Source: Pseudomonadota bacterium (GTDB taxonomy: Bacteria; Pseudomonadota; Gammaproteobacteria; Burkholderiales; Burkholderiaceae_B). From it: a DNA stretch of 20,427 nucleotides. Positions 1 to 7,750 of this stretch are shown here, one piece after another (position 1 is the stretch's first letter; each line of letters opens with the position of its first letter). A program made the position numbers and the translations under genes. The notes beneath the pieces were generated by a model, which searched no databases, was not told where the DNA came from, and saw only the letters and a list, made by a program, of their open reading frames with translations. The DNA is taken from NCBI GenBank assembly GCA_023427085.1, contig JAEZBO010000064.1:1-20427 (forward strand), written 5' to 3'.

Positions 1-1
1 G

Positions 2-796
2 CCCGGTCCCGCGCTGCCTGCGCGTGGCGGCTGCCGGGTCGGGCAGGCATGGCGCCGCCTGCGGGCGCTGGCACGCCGTCTGCCGGCCAGGCTGTCGTCC
101 GATTGCCCTCTGTGCGGCGCCCGCACGCGCGGCGGGCGCCTGTGCGCGGGCTGCGCGGCGGATACCCGCGCCAGCCTGCTCGACGGCCCGCGCTGCGGCC
201 GCTGCGCGCTGGCGCGGCCAGTCCCCGAGCACTGCGGCTGCCCGCTGGCCGATGCGCCGTTCGAGGCCGCGGTCGCGGGGTTCGACTATCAGCCGCCGGC
301 CGACCTGCTGGTGCTGCGGTTCAAGAACCGCCAGCAGCTGTCGCTGGCGGGGGCGCTGACCGCCATGCTGGCCGAGCGTGTGCGCCAGGCCCCGTGGGCG
401 GCGCAGCGTGGTTGGCAGCTGGTGCCGGTGCCATCCGCCGAGCCATCGCTGGCGCGCCGCGGCTTCAACCCCGCGGCCGAGCTGGCGCGCCGGCTCGGGC
501 AAGAACTCGGCTGGCCGGTGCGCCATGGCTGGCTGCAACGGGCGCGGCAGGCGCCGCTGCAAGGCAAGCAGAGCCGGCTGGGGCGGCGGCAACGGCAGCT
601 GGCGGCCCGGCATGCCTACCGGGCCGTGCCGGCCGTGGCTGGCGCGTGGGTGGCGCTGGTCGACGACGTCATGACCACCGGCAGTACCGCCAGCGCCGCG
701 GCGCTGGCGCTGCGCCAGGCCGGCGCAGCGCGGGTGGTGGTGCTGGCGGCGGCCCGCACGCCCCAGCGCAGCAAAGCCGGGAGTTTGGCAAAATAG
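2..796 (+). CDS. comF: ComF family phosphoribosyltransferase-like protein (5' partial)
   Basis: The reading frame is open from the left edge to the TAG at 794-796. No ATG, GTG or TTG occurs in frame before the GTG at 311, which lies inside the conserved region, so the true start is upstream of the window. The visible 264 residues show the ComF layout. First comes an N-terminal cysteine-rich zinc-finger-like segment (CPLC at about 35-38, then CAGC, CGRC and CGC). A type I phosphoribosyltransferase fold follows, with the PRPP-type loop VALVDDVMTTGST near the C-terminus and the family motif RRGFNPAAELAR in the middle. ComF proteins are linked to DNA uptake in naturally transformable bacteria. 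In many others, such as the E. coli GntX homologue, the role is not well defined, so no competence function is claimed. trmL follows after 34 nt on the same strand. Confidence 0.9.
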   Translation, partial: PGPALPARGGCRVGQAWRRLRALARRLPARLSSDCPLCGARTRGGRLCAGCAADTRASLLDGPRCGRCALARPVPEHCGCPLADAPFEAAVAGFDYQPPADLLVLRFKNRQQLSLAGALTAMLAERVRQAPWAAQRGWQLVPVPSAEPSLARRGFNPAAELARRLGQELGWPVRHGWLQRARQAPLQGKQSRLGRRQRQLAARHAYRAVPAVAGAWVALVDDVMTTGSTASAAALALRQAGAARVVVLAAARTPQRSKAGSLAK

Positions 797-830
797 CGCC
801 TGCGCTCCTTAACCCGACCCTGGCCGCTCA

Positions 831-1301
831 GTGTTTCACGTCGTTCTTGTTCACCCCGAGATTCCTCCCAACACGGGCAACGTCATCAGGCTGTGCGCCA
901 ACACGGGTGCGCAATTGCATCTGGTGCGGCCACTGGGATTCGACCTCGAGGATGCGCGGCTGCGCCGCGCCGGCCTCGACTACCACGAGTGGCAACCGGT
1001 CAAGGTGCACGACAGCCTGCCGCTGGCGCTCGCCAGCATCGGCGGACCGCCGCGCCAGCGCTACGCCATGACCACCCGCGCGGCCACGCTGCTGCCGCAG
1101 GCCAGCTTCGCGCCGGGCGACGTGTTCGTGTTCGGCTGTGAATCGTCCGGCCTGTCCGACGCCCATCACGCGCTGTTCGCGCCGTCGCAATGCCTGCGCC
1201 TGCCGATGCGGGCTGGCCAGCGCAGCCTGAACCTGTCCAATGCGGTGGCCGTGACGGTCTTCGAAGCCTGGCGTCAGCAGGGCTTCGACGGCGGCGTCTG
1301 A
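831..1301 (+). CDS. trmL: tRNA (cytidine(34)-2'-O)-methyltransferase TrmL
   Basis: This 156-residue SPOUT-class methyltransferase is predicted to use S-adenosylmethionine to 2'-O-methylate the wobble nucleotide of tRNA-Leu isoacceptors, as E. coli TrmL (YibK) does. The family marks are PEIPPNTGNVIRLCANTG at residues 9-26, FGCESSGL at 101-108 and PMRAGQRSLNLSNAVA ending at 140. The last two form the trefoil-knot cofactor site. Length matches the family (about 155-160). The start is a GTG at 831. It is chosen because it places MFHVVLVHPEIPPNTGN exactly where homologues begin, although no good Shine-Dalgarno sequence precedes it. The gene lies between comF and pyrE on the same strand. The spacing (34 and 65 nt) allows co-transcription but does not prove it. 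Confidence 0.93.
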   Translation: MFHVVLVHPEIPPNTGNVIRLCANTGAQLHLVRPLGFDLEDARLRRAGLDYHEWQPVKVHDSLPLALASIGGPPRQRYAMTTRAATLLPQASFAPGDVFVFGCESSGLSDAHHALFAPSQCLRLPMRAGQRSLNLSNAVAVTVFEAWRQQGFDGGV

Positions 1302-1366
1302 GCCCGCCGGCCGAATCGCCGATAATGGCGCGTTCGCCCATTCATCGTTCCTAGCCCGCCCTCATC

Positions 1367-2041
1367 ATGACCACGTCCTTTCGCACCGATTTTGTCCGTT
1401 TCGCCCTCCAGGAAGGCGTGCTGCGCTTTGGCAGCTTCGTGACCAAGTCGGGCCGCAACAGCCCGTACTTCTTCAACGCCGGGCTGTTCAACAACGGCCG
1501 CTCGGTCGGACAGCTGGCGCGCTTCTACGCGCAGGCGCTGACCGACTCGGGTATCGCCTTCGACATGCTGTTCGGTCCGGCCTACAAGGGTATCGGCCTG
1601 GCCACCGCCACCTCGGTGGCGCTGGCCGGCATGCCGCAGAGCCAGGGGCGCGACGTGCCGTTCGCGTACAACCGCAAGGAAGCCAAGGACCACGGCGAGG
1701 GTGGCAAGCTGGTCGGCGCGCCGCTGGCCGGGCGCGTGGTCATCATCGACGACGTGATCACCGCCGGCACCTCGGTGCGCGAGTCGGTCGACATCATCCG
1801 CGCGGCCGGCGCCGAGCCTGCCGCGGTGCTGATCGCGATGGACCGCATGGAGCGCGCCGGTCCCGACGGCGCGCTGTCGGCGCATTCAGCGGTGCAGGAC
1901 GTCGGCCTGAGCTACGGCATCCCGGTGGTCAGCATCGCCTCGCTCGAGGACATCCTGGCGCTGCTCGAGGATGACCGCGAGTTCGGCGCGCATCGCGAGG
2001 CCGTGCTGGCCTACCGGCAGCGCTACGGCATCGAAGGCTGA
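1367..2041 (+). CDS. pyrE: Orotate phosphoribosyltransferase PyrE
   Basis: The enzyme converts orotate and PRPP to orotidine 5'-monophosphate and pyrophosphate, the fifth step of de novo UMP synthesis, in the cytosol. The 224 residues begin with FVRFALQEGVLRFGSFVTKSGR, typical of the bacterial enzyme. They carry the PRPP-binding signature VVIIDDVITAGTS at residues 124-136, with the two adjacent aspartates D128 and D129. The lysine-bearing flexible loop region lies just upstream (YNRKEAKDHGEGG). Length is close to the E. coli protein (213). The ATG at 1367 is the only sensible start and no strong ribosome binding site is visible. The gene converges on gatB, leaving 63 bp that hold a heptanucleotide repeat. 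I see no pyrimidine attenuator upstream; the 65-nt gap after trmL has no hairpin with a T-run. Confidence 0.97.
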   Translation: MTTSFRTDFVRFALQEGVLRFGSFVTKSGRNSPYFFNAGLFNNGRSVGQLARFYAQALTDSGIAFDMLFGPAYKGIGLATATSVALAGMPQSQGRDVPFAYNRKEAKDHGEGGKLVGAPLAGRVVIIDDVITAGTSVRESVDIIRAAGAEPAAVLIAMDRMERAGPDGALSAHSAVQDVGLSYGIPVVSIASLEDILALLEDDREFGAHREAVLAYRQRYGIEG

Positions 2042-2043
2042 AG

Positions 2044-2071
2044 GCCCGAAGCCCGAAGCCCGAAGCCCGGG
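2044..2071. repeat. Heptanucleotide tandem repeat in the pyrE/gatB convergent gap
   Basis: Three exact copies of GCCCGAA (2044-2050, 2051-2057, 2058-2064) are followed by a degenerate fourth, GCCCGGG (2065-2071). The array begins 2 nt after the pyrE stop codon. AGCCC at 2057-2061 can pair with GGGCT at 2070-2074, giving a short hairpin without a T-run. It could act in ending transcription from either side, but that is inference. As a non-coding seven-base tandem repeat it may vary in copy number between strains. Confidence 0.8.
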
Positions 2072-2104
2072 GCTCAAGGCCCGCAGCGCCTCAGGCCCAA
2101 GGCC

Positions 2105-3589
2105 TCAGGCGTCCAGCTTGGCCTTGAGCAGGTCGTTGACCTGCTGCGGATTGGCCTTGCCCTTGGCCGCCTTCATGATCTGGCCGACCAGCGAATTGAA
2201 GGCCTTCTGCTTGCCGGCGCGGTATTCGTCGACGATGGCCGGATGGGCGGCCAGCACTGCGTCGATCATCGCGCCGATCGCGCCGCTGTCGCTGATCTGG
2301 CGCAGCCCGCGCGCCTCGATGATGGCGTCGGCGTCGCCGCCGTGTTCGCCCGCCCACATGCCGCCAAATACGTCGCGGGCGATCTTGGTCGAGACGGTGC
2401 CGTCGGCGATGCGGCCGATCAGCTTGGCCAGCGCGTCGGCCGACACCGGGCAGTCGGCGATCTCGCGTTCCTCGCGGTTCAGCGAAGCGGCAACCTCACC
2501 CATGACCCAGTTGGCGGCCTGCTTGGCGCTGGCGGCCGAGGGCTGCGTCGCGGCGCCGGCGGGCAGCGCCCGCACCACCGCTTCGAAGTAGGCCGCCAGT
2601 TCGCGGCTGCCGGTCAGCTGCGCGGCGTCGTAGGCGGGCAGGCCGTAGTCGGCCTGCAGGCGGGCCCGCAGCGCGGCGGGCAACTCGGGCATGCTGGCGC
2701 GCACCTGCTCGACCCAGCCCGCCGAGATGACCAGCGGCGGCAGGTCGGGATCGGGGAAATAGCGGTAGTCGTGCGCGTCTTCCTTGCTGCGCATGCTGCG
2801 GGTCTCGTCACGATCGGCGTCGTACAGGCGTGTCTCTTGCACGACGGTGCCGCCGTCCTCGATCAGCTCGATCTGGCGGCGTGCCTCGAACAGGATGGCG
2901 CGTTCGAGAAAGCGGAAGGAGTTGACGTTCTTGACCTCGGCGCGGGTGCCGAATTCTTTCTGGCCGACCGGCCGCACCGACACGTTGGCGTCGACGCGGA
3001 ACGAGCCCTCCTGCATGTTGCCGTCGCAGATGCCCAGCCAGACCACCAGGCTGTGCAGCGCGCGTGCATACGCGACCGCTTCGGCGGCCGAGCGCATCTC
3101 GGGTTCGGACACGATCTCGAGCAGCGGCGTGCCGGCGCGGTTCAGGTCGATGCCGCTGGAGGCTTCGCCATGCGGGCCGAGCAGGCCGTTTTCGTGCAGC
3201 GACTTGCCGGCGTCCTCTTCGAGGTGGGCACGGGTCAGGTTGACGGTATGTTCGTGCTCGCCGACAAAAAAGCTCAGCTTGCCGCCTTGCACCACCGGGA
3301 TCTCGTACTGGCTGATCTGGTAGTTCTTGGGCAGGTCGGGGTAGAAGTAGTTTTTGCGCGCGAACACCGAGCGCGGCGCGATCGTCGCGTCGACCGCCAG
3401 GCCGAAGCGGATCGCGCGTTCGACCGCGCCGCGGTTCATGACCGGCAGGCTGCCGGGCAGCGCCAGGTCGACCACGTTGGCCTGCGTGTTGGCCGCGGCG
3501 CCGAAACGGGTGCTGCTGCCCGAGAAGATTTTGGAGGCGGTGGAAAGCTGTGCGTGCGTTTCCAGGCCGATGACGATTTCCCAAGCCAT
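2105..3589 (-). CDS. gatB: Asp-tRNA(Asn)/Glu-tRNA(Gln) amidotransferase subunit B
   Basis: GatB is the tRNA-binding and kinase subunit of the GatCAB complex. It activates the side-chain carboxylate of Asp-tRNA(Asn) or Glu-tRNA(Gln) with ATP so that ammonia from GatA can form Asn-tRNA or Gln-tRNA. The 494 residues start with MAWEIVIGLETHAQLST and contain KNYFYPDLPKNYQISQYEIP and DLNRAGTPLLEIVSEP, all standard GatB blocks. A C-terminal YqeY-like helical domain (about residues 345-494) ends the protein, including NDLLKAKLDA. Length is normal (about 475-500). The start codon lies directly against the gatA stop codon (3590-3592), with no gap, so translation is probably coupled. It is the last gene of gatCAB and converges on pyrE. 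Confidence 0.97.
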   Translation of the reverse strand: MAWEIVIGLETHAQLSTASKIFSGSSTRFGAAANTQANVVDLALPGSLPVMNRGAVERAIRFGLAVDATIAPRSVFARKNYFYPDLPKNYQISQYEIPVVQGGKLSFFVGEHEHTVNLTRAHLEEDAGKSLHENGLLGPHGEASSGIDLNRAGTPLLEIVSEPEMRSAAEAVAYARALHSLVVWLGICDGNMQEGSFRVDANVSVRPVGQKEFGTRAEVKNVNSFRFLERAILFEARRQIELIEDGGTVVQETRLYDADRDETRSMRSKEDAHDYRYFPDPDLPPLVISAGWVEQVRASMPELPAALRARLQADYGLPAYDAAQLTGSRELAAYFEAVVRALPAGAATQPSAASAKQAANWVMGEVAASLNREEREIADCPVSADALAKLIGRIADGTVSTKIARDVFGGMWAGEHGGDADAIIEARGLRQISDSGAIGAMIDAVLAAHPAIVDEYRAGKQKAFNSLVGQIMKAAKGKANPQQVNDLLKAKLDA

Positions 3590-5107
3590 TTATTGCGCTT
3601 CCGGTTTTTGTTGATGCCAGTCGGTGGCACGCTGGAACTGTTCGGCGATCGCCAGCAGGCGGCCTTCCTGGAAATAGTTGCCGACGATCTGCAGGCCGAC
3701 CGGGCGCTTGCCGTTGACCGGACCCTGGCCGAAGCCGCAGGGCACCGATATGGCCGGCAGGCCGGCCAGGCTGACGCCCAGCGTGTAGACGTCGGCCAGC
3801 CAGTCGGCGGTCGGGTCGTCGCGGTTCTCGCCCAGGTTCTTGGCGACGGTCGGCGTGACCGGTCCCATGATGACGTCGCAATGGCTGGCGAAGGCCTGCT
3901 GGAAATCCTGCGCGATCATGCGGCGCAGGCGCTGTGCCTGCAGGTAATAGGCGTCGTAGTAGCCATGCGACAGCACGTAGGTGCCGACCAGGATGCGGCG
4001 CTGCACTTCGGCGCCGAAGCCTTCGGCGCGCGAGCGGCTGGTGAGTTCGGCCAGGTCGCGGTAGCTGGACGCGCGGTGGCCGTAGCGCACGCCGTCGTAG
4101 CGGCTCAGGTTGCTCGAGGCCTCGGCCGGCGCGATCACGTAATAGGCCGGGATGGCCAGGTCGGTGCGCGGCAGCGAGATCGGCACGCGCACGGCGCCCA
4201 GCTGTTCGAACACGGCCAGCGCGGCCTCGACCGCCTGCGCCACGTCGTCGGCCAGGCCGGCGCCGAAATATTCGGCCGGCACGCCGATGCGCAGGCCCGC
4301 CAGCGGCCGCGCGCCAGCGGCGGCGATGCCGGCCTGGGCCGCGTCGTATTGCTCACGCACGCTGGCGTGGCCCTGGTGGCTGGTGGCGTCGCGTTCGTCG
4401 AAGCCCGACATGGCTTCGAGCACCGGCAGCAGGTCGGCCGCGCTGGCGGCCAGCGGGCCGGCCTGGTCGAGGCTGGAGCCGAAGGCCACCATGCCGAAGC
4501 GCGACACCGAGCCGTAGGTGGGCTTGATGCCGCTGACGCCGCACAGCGCGGCCGGCTGGCGCACCGAGCCACCCGTGTCGGTGCCGGTGGTGGCGACCAC
4601 CAGGCCGGCGGCCACCGCGGCGGCCGAGCCGCCCGACGAGCCGCCCGGCACCGCCTGGGTGTCCCAGGGATTGAGCGCCGGCCCGTAGGCCGAGTTTTCG
4701 TTGCCCGAACCCATCGCGAACTCGTCGCAGTTGAGCTTGCCCAGCGACACCGTGCCGGCCGCCAGCAGGCGCTCGACCACGGTCGCGTCGAAGGGGCTGA
4801 CGTAGCCGCCCAGCATCTTGCTGCCGGCCGTGGTGCGCCAGCCGCGCGTGACGAACACGTCCTTGTGGGCGATCGGGATGCCGGTCAGCGGACCGGCCTG
4901 GCCGGCGGCGATGGCCGCGTCGGCCAGCCGTGCCTGCGCCAGCGTGAGGTCGGCGTCGACGTGCAGGAAGGCGTTGAGCGCGGGCCGCGCGGCGATGGCG
5001 TCGAGCGCGCTCTGGGCCAGTTCGGCGGCGCTGACCTCGCGCGCGTCGAGCGCGGCGCGCAGGCCCGCGATACCGTCGTATCGGGTGTGCAGGGCAGAAG
5101 AAGACAT
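3590..5107 (-). CDS. gatA: Asp-tRNA(Asn)/Glu-tRNA(Gln) amidotransferase subunit A
   Basis: GatA is the glutaminase subunit. It hydrolyses glutamine or asparagine and channels ammonia to GatB. The 505 residues carry the amidase-signature fold. The Ser-cisSer-Lys triad is readable as K82 (in AHKDVF), S157 (in GGSSGGS, 155-161) and S181 (in GTDTGGSVRQPA). These match S. aureus GatA K79, S154 and S178 with a constant offset of three. MGSGNENSAYGP (132-143) and the C-terminal GLPAISVPCGF are also typical. The ATG at 5107 follows the gatC stop by 4 nt, and the stop abuts gatB, so gatC-gatA-gatB reads as one operon. In bacteria lacking asparaginyl- or glutaminyl-tRNA synthetase the complex is essential; the window does not show which synthetases this organism has. 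Confidence 0.97.
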   Translation of the reverse strand: MSSSALHTRYDGIAGLRAALDAREVSAAELAQSALDAIAARPALNAFLHVDADLTLAQARLADAAIAAGQAGPLTGIPIAHKDVFVTRGWRTTAGSKMLGGYVSPFDATVVERLLAAGTVSLGKLNCDEFAMGSGNENSAYGPALNPWDTQAVPGGSSGGSAAAVAAGLVVATTGTDTGGSVRQPAALCGVSGIKPTYGSVSRFGMVAFGSSLDQAGPLAASAADLLPVLEAMSGFDERDATSHQGHASVREQYDAAQAGIAAAGARPLAGLRIGVPAEYFGAGLADDVAQAVEAALAVFEQLGAVRVPISLPRTDLAIPAYYVIAPAEASSNLSRYDGVRYGHRASSYRDLAELTSRSRAEGFGAEVQRRILVGTYVLSHGYYDAYYLQAQRLRRMIAQDFQQAFASHCDVIMGPVTPTVAKNLGENRDDPTADWLADVYTLGVSLAGLPAISVPCGFGQGPVNGKRPVGLQIVGNYFQEGRLLAIAEQFQRATDWHQQKPEAQ

Positions 5108-5111
5108 GGCG

Positions 5112-5423
5112 TTATTCGATGACCTTGGGAACCAGGAACAGGCCGTCCTGGGCGGCGGGCGCGTTGGCCATCAGCTCGGCGCGGCGCGCTTCGGAGCCGG
5201 CCGGCTCGGTGACCGCGTCGTCGCGCAGGCGCAGCACGACTTCTTCGTGCACCGACAGCGGATGGGCCAGCGGCTCGACGCCGGTGGTATCGACCGACTG
5301 CAGCCGTTCGATGAGCCCCAGCATGTCATTGAGCTCGCCGCGGGCGCGCTGCAATTTTTCCGGGGTGAGTTCTATGCGGGCCAGCCGGGCGATGCGGGCC
5401 ACGTCTTGTTCGTTCAGCGCCAT
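5112..5423 (-). CDS. gatC: Asp-tRNA(Asn)/Glu-tRNA(Gln) amidotransferase subunit C
   Basis: GatC is the small subunit that wraps around and stabilises the GatA-GatB interface. The 103 residues (family about 95-105) begin MALNEQDVARIARLARIELTP, the conserved amphipathic N-terminal helix. They continue with LNDMLGLIERLQSVDTTGVEPLAHP, the conserved central motif, and end in FLVPKVIE as most GatC proteins do. It is the first gene of the gatCAB operon, 4 nt ahead of gatA. No Shine-Dalgarno sequence is seen before the ATG at 5423. The AT-rich stretch at 5491-5530 upstream contains a consensus -10 hexamer reading toward gatC. Confidence 0.95.
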   Translation of the reverse strand: MALNEQDVARIARLARIELTPEKLQRARGELNDMLGLIERLQSVDTTGVEPLAHPLSVHEEVVLRLRDDAVTEPAGSEARRAELMANAPAAQDGLFLVPKVIE

Positions 5424-5689
5424 GGGGGAGTGCCAGGAAAACGGAAGGGAGATCAGGGAATGCGAGGGGCGGGCATATCAAGAATAGCGAGCATTTTGGC
5501 GCTATTTGACGAAAATTATAAGTTATCATTCATTGTTTGATCGCGGCCTGCGGTAAGGGCGCGTGTGTCTGCTGCTTGCGCATGAACATGGTCGACATGG
5601 CTCATCGCGCGCCGGACGCCGCCCACCGGGCCAACGCGGCCAGCGCGCCTTCTTCTTTCGTCCCCCATTCCTAGGACAGCTGAGCTCCC
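5424..5689. promoter_or_regulatory. Divergent gatC / mreB intergenic region with AT-rich promoter core
   Basis: The 266 bp between the divergent starts of gatC and mreB include a marked AT-rich block (about 5491-5540) in otherwise GC-rich DNA. On the minus strand a perfect TATAAT lies at 5515-5520, which would give gatC a leader of roughly 85 nt; no good -35 box is visible at the usual distance. On the plus strand TTGGCG (5496-5501) with TATAAG (5517-5522) at 15-bp spacing, or TTGACG (5506-5511), could serve mreB, both short of consensus. The mreB leader would then be about 160 nt. It contains a possible 30-codon ORF (5582-5674) without a clear ribosome binding site. The promoter assignment is inference from composition and hexamers. 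Confidence 0.45.
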
Positions 5690-6733
5690 ATGTTCGGATT
5701 TCTGCGCAGTTATTTTTCCAGCGACATGGCCATCGATCTCGGTACGGCCAACACGCTCATCTACGTTCGCGGCAAGGGCATCGTTCTCGATGAGCCTTCC
5801 GTCGTCGCCATCCGCCACGAAGGCGGCCCCCACGGCAAAAAGATCATCCAGGCGGTCGGCCAGGAGGCCAAGCAGATGCTCGGCCGCGTGCCCGGCAACA
5901 TCGAGGCGATCCGGCCCATGAAGGACGGCGTGATCGCCGACTTCACCGTCACCGAGCAGATGCTCAAGCAGTTCATCCGCATGGTGCACCCGCGCAACAT
6001 GCTCGCGCCCAGCCCGCGCATCATCGTCTGCGTGCCCTGCGGCTCGACCCAGGTCGAGCGCCGCGCGATCCGCGAATCGGCGCTGGGCGCCGGCGCCAGC
6101 CAGGTGTTCCTGATCGAAGAGCCGATGGCCGCCGCGATCGGCGCCGGCCTGAACGTCTCCGACGCCAGCGGCTCGATGGTCGTCGACATCGGCGGCGGCA
6201 CCACCGAGGTCGCGGTGATCTCGCTGGGCGGCATGGTCTACAAGGGGTCGGTGCGCGTGGGCGGCGACAAGTTCGACGAGGCCATCGTCAACTACATCCG
6301 CCGCAACTACGGCATGCTGATCGGCGAACCGACCGCCGAACTCATCAAGAAAGAAATCGGCTCGGCGTTCCCGGGCTCCGAAGTGCGCGAGATCGAGGTC
6401 AAGGGCCGCAATCTGGCCGAAGGCGTGCCGCGCAGCTTTACCGTGTCGTCCAACGAGATCCTCGAATCGTTGACCGATCCGCTCAACCAGATCGTCTCGG
6501 CCGTCAAGATCGCGCTCGAGAACACCCCGCCCGAGCTGGGCGCCGACATCACCGACAAGGGCATTGCGCTGACCGGTGGCGGCGCCTTGCTGCGTGATCT
6601 CGATCGCCTGCTGCAAGAAGAAACCGGCCTGCCCGTGGTGGTGGCCGACGATCCGCTGACCTGCGTGGTCCGGGGCTGCGGCGATGCGCTCGAGCACCTG
6701 GAAAAACTCGGCGCCATTTTCATCAACGAGTAA
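5690..6733 (+). CDS. mreB: Rod shape-determining actin homologue MreB
   Basis: MreB is a bacterial actin that polymerises with ATP on the inner face of the cytoplasmic membrane and guides side-wall peptidoglycan synthesis. All 347 residues match the family. The N-terminus MFGFLRSYFSS is a short amphipathic membrane-binding segment. Phosphate-1 motif is AIDLGTANTLIY (14-25), phosphate-2 is VVDIGGGTTEVAV (164-176, with D166), and the adenosine motif TGGG is at 295-298. The start ATG at 5690 has only a weak AGGA at 5673-5676. It is the first gene of the mreBCD-mrdA-rodA cluster. A strong hairpin with a T-rich tail follows, before mreC, which could make mreB the most abundant transcript of the cluster. 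Confidence 0.98.
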   Translation: MFGFLRSYFSSDMAIDLGTANTLIYVRGKGIVLDEPSVVAIRHEGGPHGKKIIQAVGQEAKQMLGRVPGNIEAIRPMKDGVIADFTVTEQMLKQFIRMVHPRNMLAPSPRIIVCVPCGSTQVERRAIRESALGAGASQVFLIEEPMAAAIGAGLNVSDASGSMVVDIGGGTTEVAVISLGGMVYKGSVRVGGDKFDEAIVNYIRRNYGMLIGEPTAELIKKEIGSAFPGSEVREIEVKGRNLAEGVPRSFTVSSNEILESLTDPLNQIVSAVKIALENTPPELGADITDKGIALTGGGALLRDLDRLLQEETGLPVVVADDPLTCVVRGCGDALEHLEKLGAIFINE

Positions 6734-6757
6734 TCCGGGCCGCCGCGTTAGCGCCGG

Positions 6758-6797
6758 CGGAGGGGCCGGCGTCTTCGCCCGCCCCTCCGTCTGTTTT
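6758..6797 (+). terminator. Terminator-like hairpin between mreB and mreC
   Basis: CGGAGGGGC (6758-6766) pairs perfectly with GCCCCTCCG (6781-6789). Inside the 14-nt loop, GGCG and CGCC can extend the pairing. The run TCTGTTTTC (6790-6798) follows at once. This fits an intrinsic terminator, although only four T's are continuous. It lies 24 nt after the mreB stop and its T-run ends 5 nt before the mreC ATG. Because mreC to rodA continue on the same strand, partial read-through (attenuation) is more likely than full termination. Confidence 0.65.
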
Positions 6798-6802
6798 CTC
6801 CG

Positions 6803-7750
6803 ATGCGACATCACGCTCTTCGGTTGTTCCGGCGCGGCCCCTCTGCGGAGTTCAGGCTGCTGGTGCTGGTCGCCCTGTCGCTGAGCCTGCTGGTGGTCGA
6901 TTCGCAGTGGCGCGTGCTCGAGCCGGCCCGCCAGGGCCTGTCGATCGGCCTCTATCCGTTCCAGCGCGCGGTACTGTTCCCGCGTGACGCGGTGCGCCAG
7001 GTCAACGACTGGTTCAATGCCGCCGCGCTGGTGCGCACCGAAAACGAATCCTTGCAGCGCCAGCGCATCGAGCTGGCGCAGGTCGCCACCCATGCCGCGC
7101 AACTGGCCGCCGAGAACGCGCAGCTGCGCCGCCTGCTGGGCGTGTCCGATACCGTCAGCCAGTCGGCGGTGGTGGTCGAGGTGCTCTACGAGCCGGCCAG
7201 CGCATTCAACCAGCGCCTGGTGTTCAACAAGGGCAGCGCCAGCGGCCTGGCGCCGGGCATGCCGGTCATCGACGAAGGCGGCGTGGTCGGCCAGATCGTG
7301 CGGGTCACGCCGATGACGGCCGAGGCCGCGCTGCTGACCGACGAACAGGTGTCGATCCCGGTCCAGCTGCTGCGCAACGGCCTGCGGCTGATCGCTTTCG
7401 GCGGCAATACCCAGGGCAAGGTCGAGGTGCGCTACCTGACCGCCGACGCCGACGTGCGCGAAGGCGATACGCTGGTCACCAGCGGGGTGGGCGGGCTGTT
7501 TCCGGCCGGCCTGCCGGTCGCGCGTGTCGATGCGGTCGAGCGCGATACCGCCTCGGGTTTTGCGCGGGCGCTGGCCGAGCCGCTGGCCCACCCCGAGCGC
7601 TACCGCCACTTCCTGGTGTTGTTGACCTCGCCCGACATCGCGCCCGAGCCCGTCGAGCCCGGCACTGAACCTGCCGCGCCGCCGGCGGTCCAACCGCCGC
7701 CCCCAACCAGCGAGACTCCCGATGCCGGTGCAAAGCCGCAAGCCGATTGA
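6803..7750 (+). CDS. mreC: Rod shape-determining protein MreC
   Basis: MreC is a bitopic inner-membrane protein whose periplasmic part binds PBP2 and activates the RodA-PBP2 synthase. The 315 residues show a short cytoplasmic N-terminus rich in Arg and His, a transmembrane helix at about 17-33 and a predicted coiled coil at about 68-112 (ENESLQRQR and AENAQLRRLLG). The beta-rich MreC domain follows, with VLYEPASAFNQRLVFNKGS and GMPVIDEGGVVGQIVRV, and SGVGGLFPAGLPVARV near its end. A proline-rich tail runs from about 277 to 315. The start is ATG 6803. No Shine-Dalgarno sequence precedes it, because the terminator-like hairpin and its T-rich tail occupy the upstream 45 nt. The last 29 nt overlap mreD. 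Confidence 0.96.
   Translation: MRHHALRLFRRGPSAEFRLLVLVALSLSLLVVDSQWRVLEPARQGLSIGLYPFQRAVLFPRDAVRQVNDWFNAAALVRTENESLQRQRIELAQVATHAAQLAAENAQLRRLLGVSDTVSQSAVVVEVLYEPASAFNQRLVFNKGSASGLAPGMPVIDEGGVVGQIVRVTPMTAEAALLTDEQVSIPVQLLRNGLRLIAFGGNTQGKVEVRYLTADADVREGDTLVTSGVGGLFPAGLPVARVDAVERDTASGFARALAEPLAHPERYRHFLVLLTSPDIAPEPVEPGTEPAAPPAVQPPPPTSETPDAGAKPQAD

Noticed and set aside
2243..5122. 959-codon open frame on the plus strand antisense to gatA and gatB
   Set aside because: The protein is a low-complexity Gly/Ala/Arg/His/Gln-rich sequence with no family resemblance. GC-rich codon bias of gatAB suppresses stops in this antisense frame, and the gatAB proteins are unmistakable.
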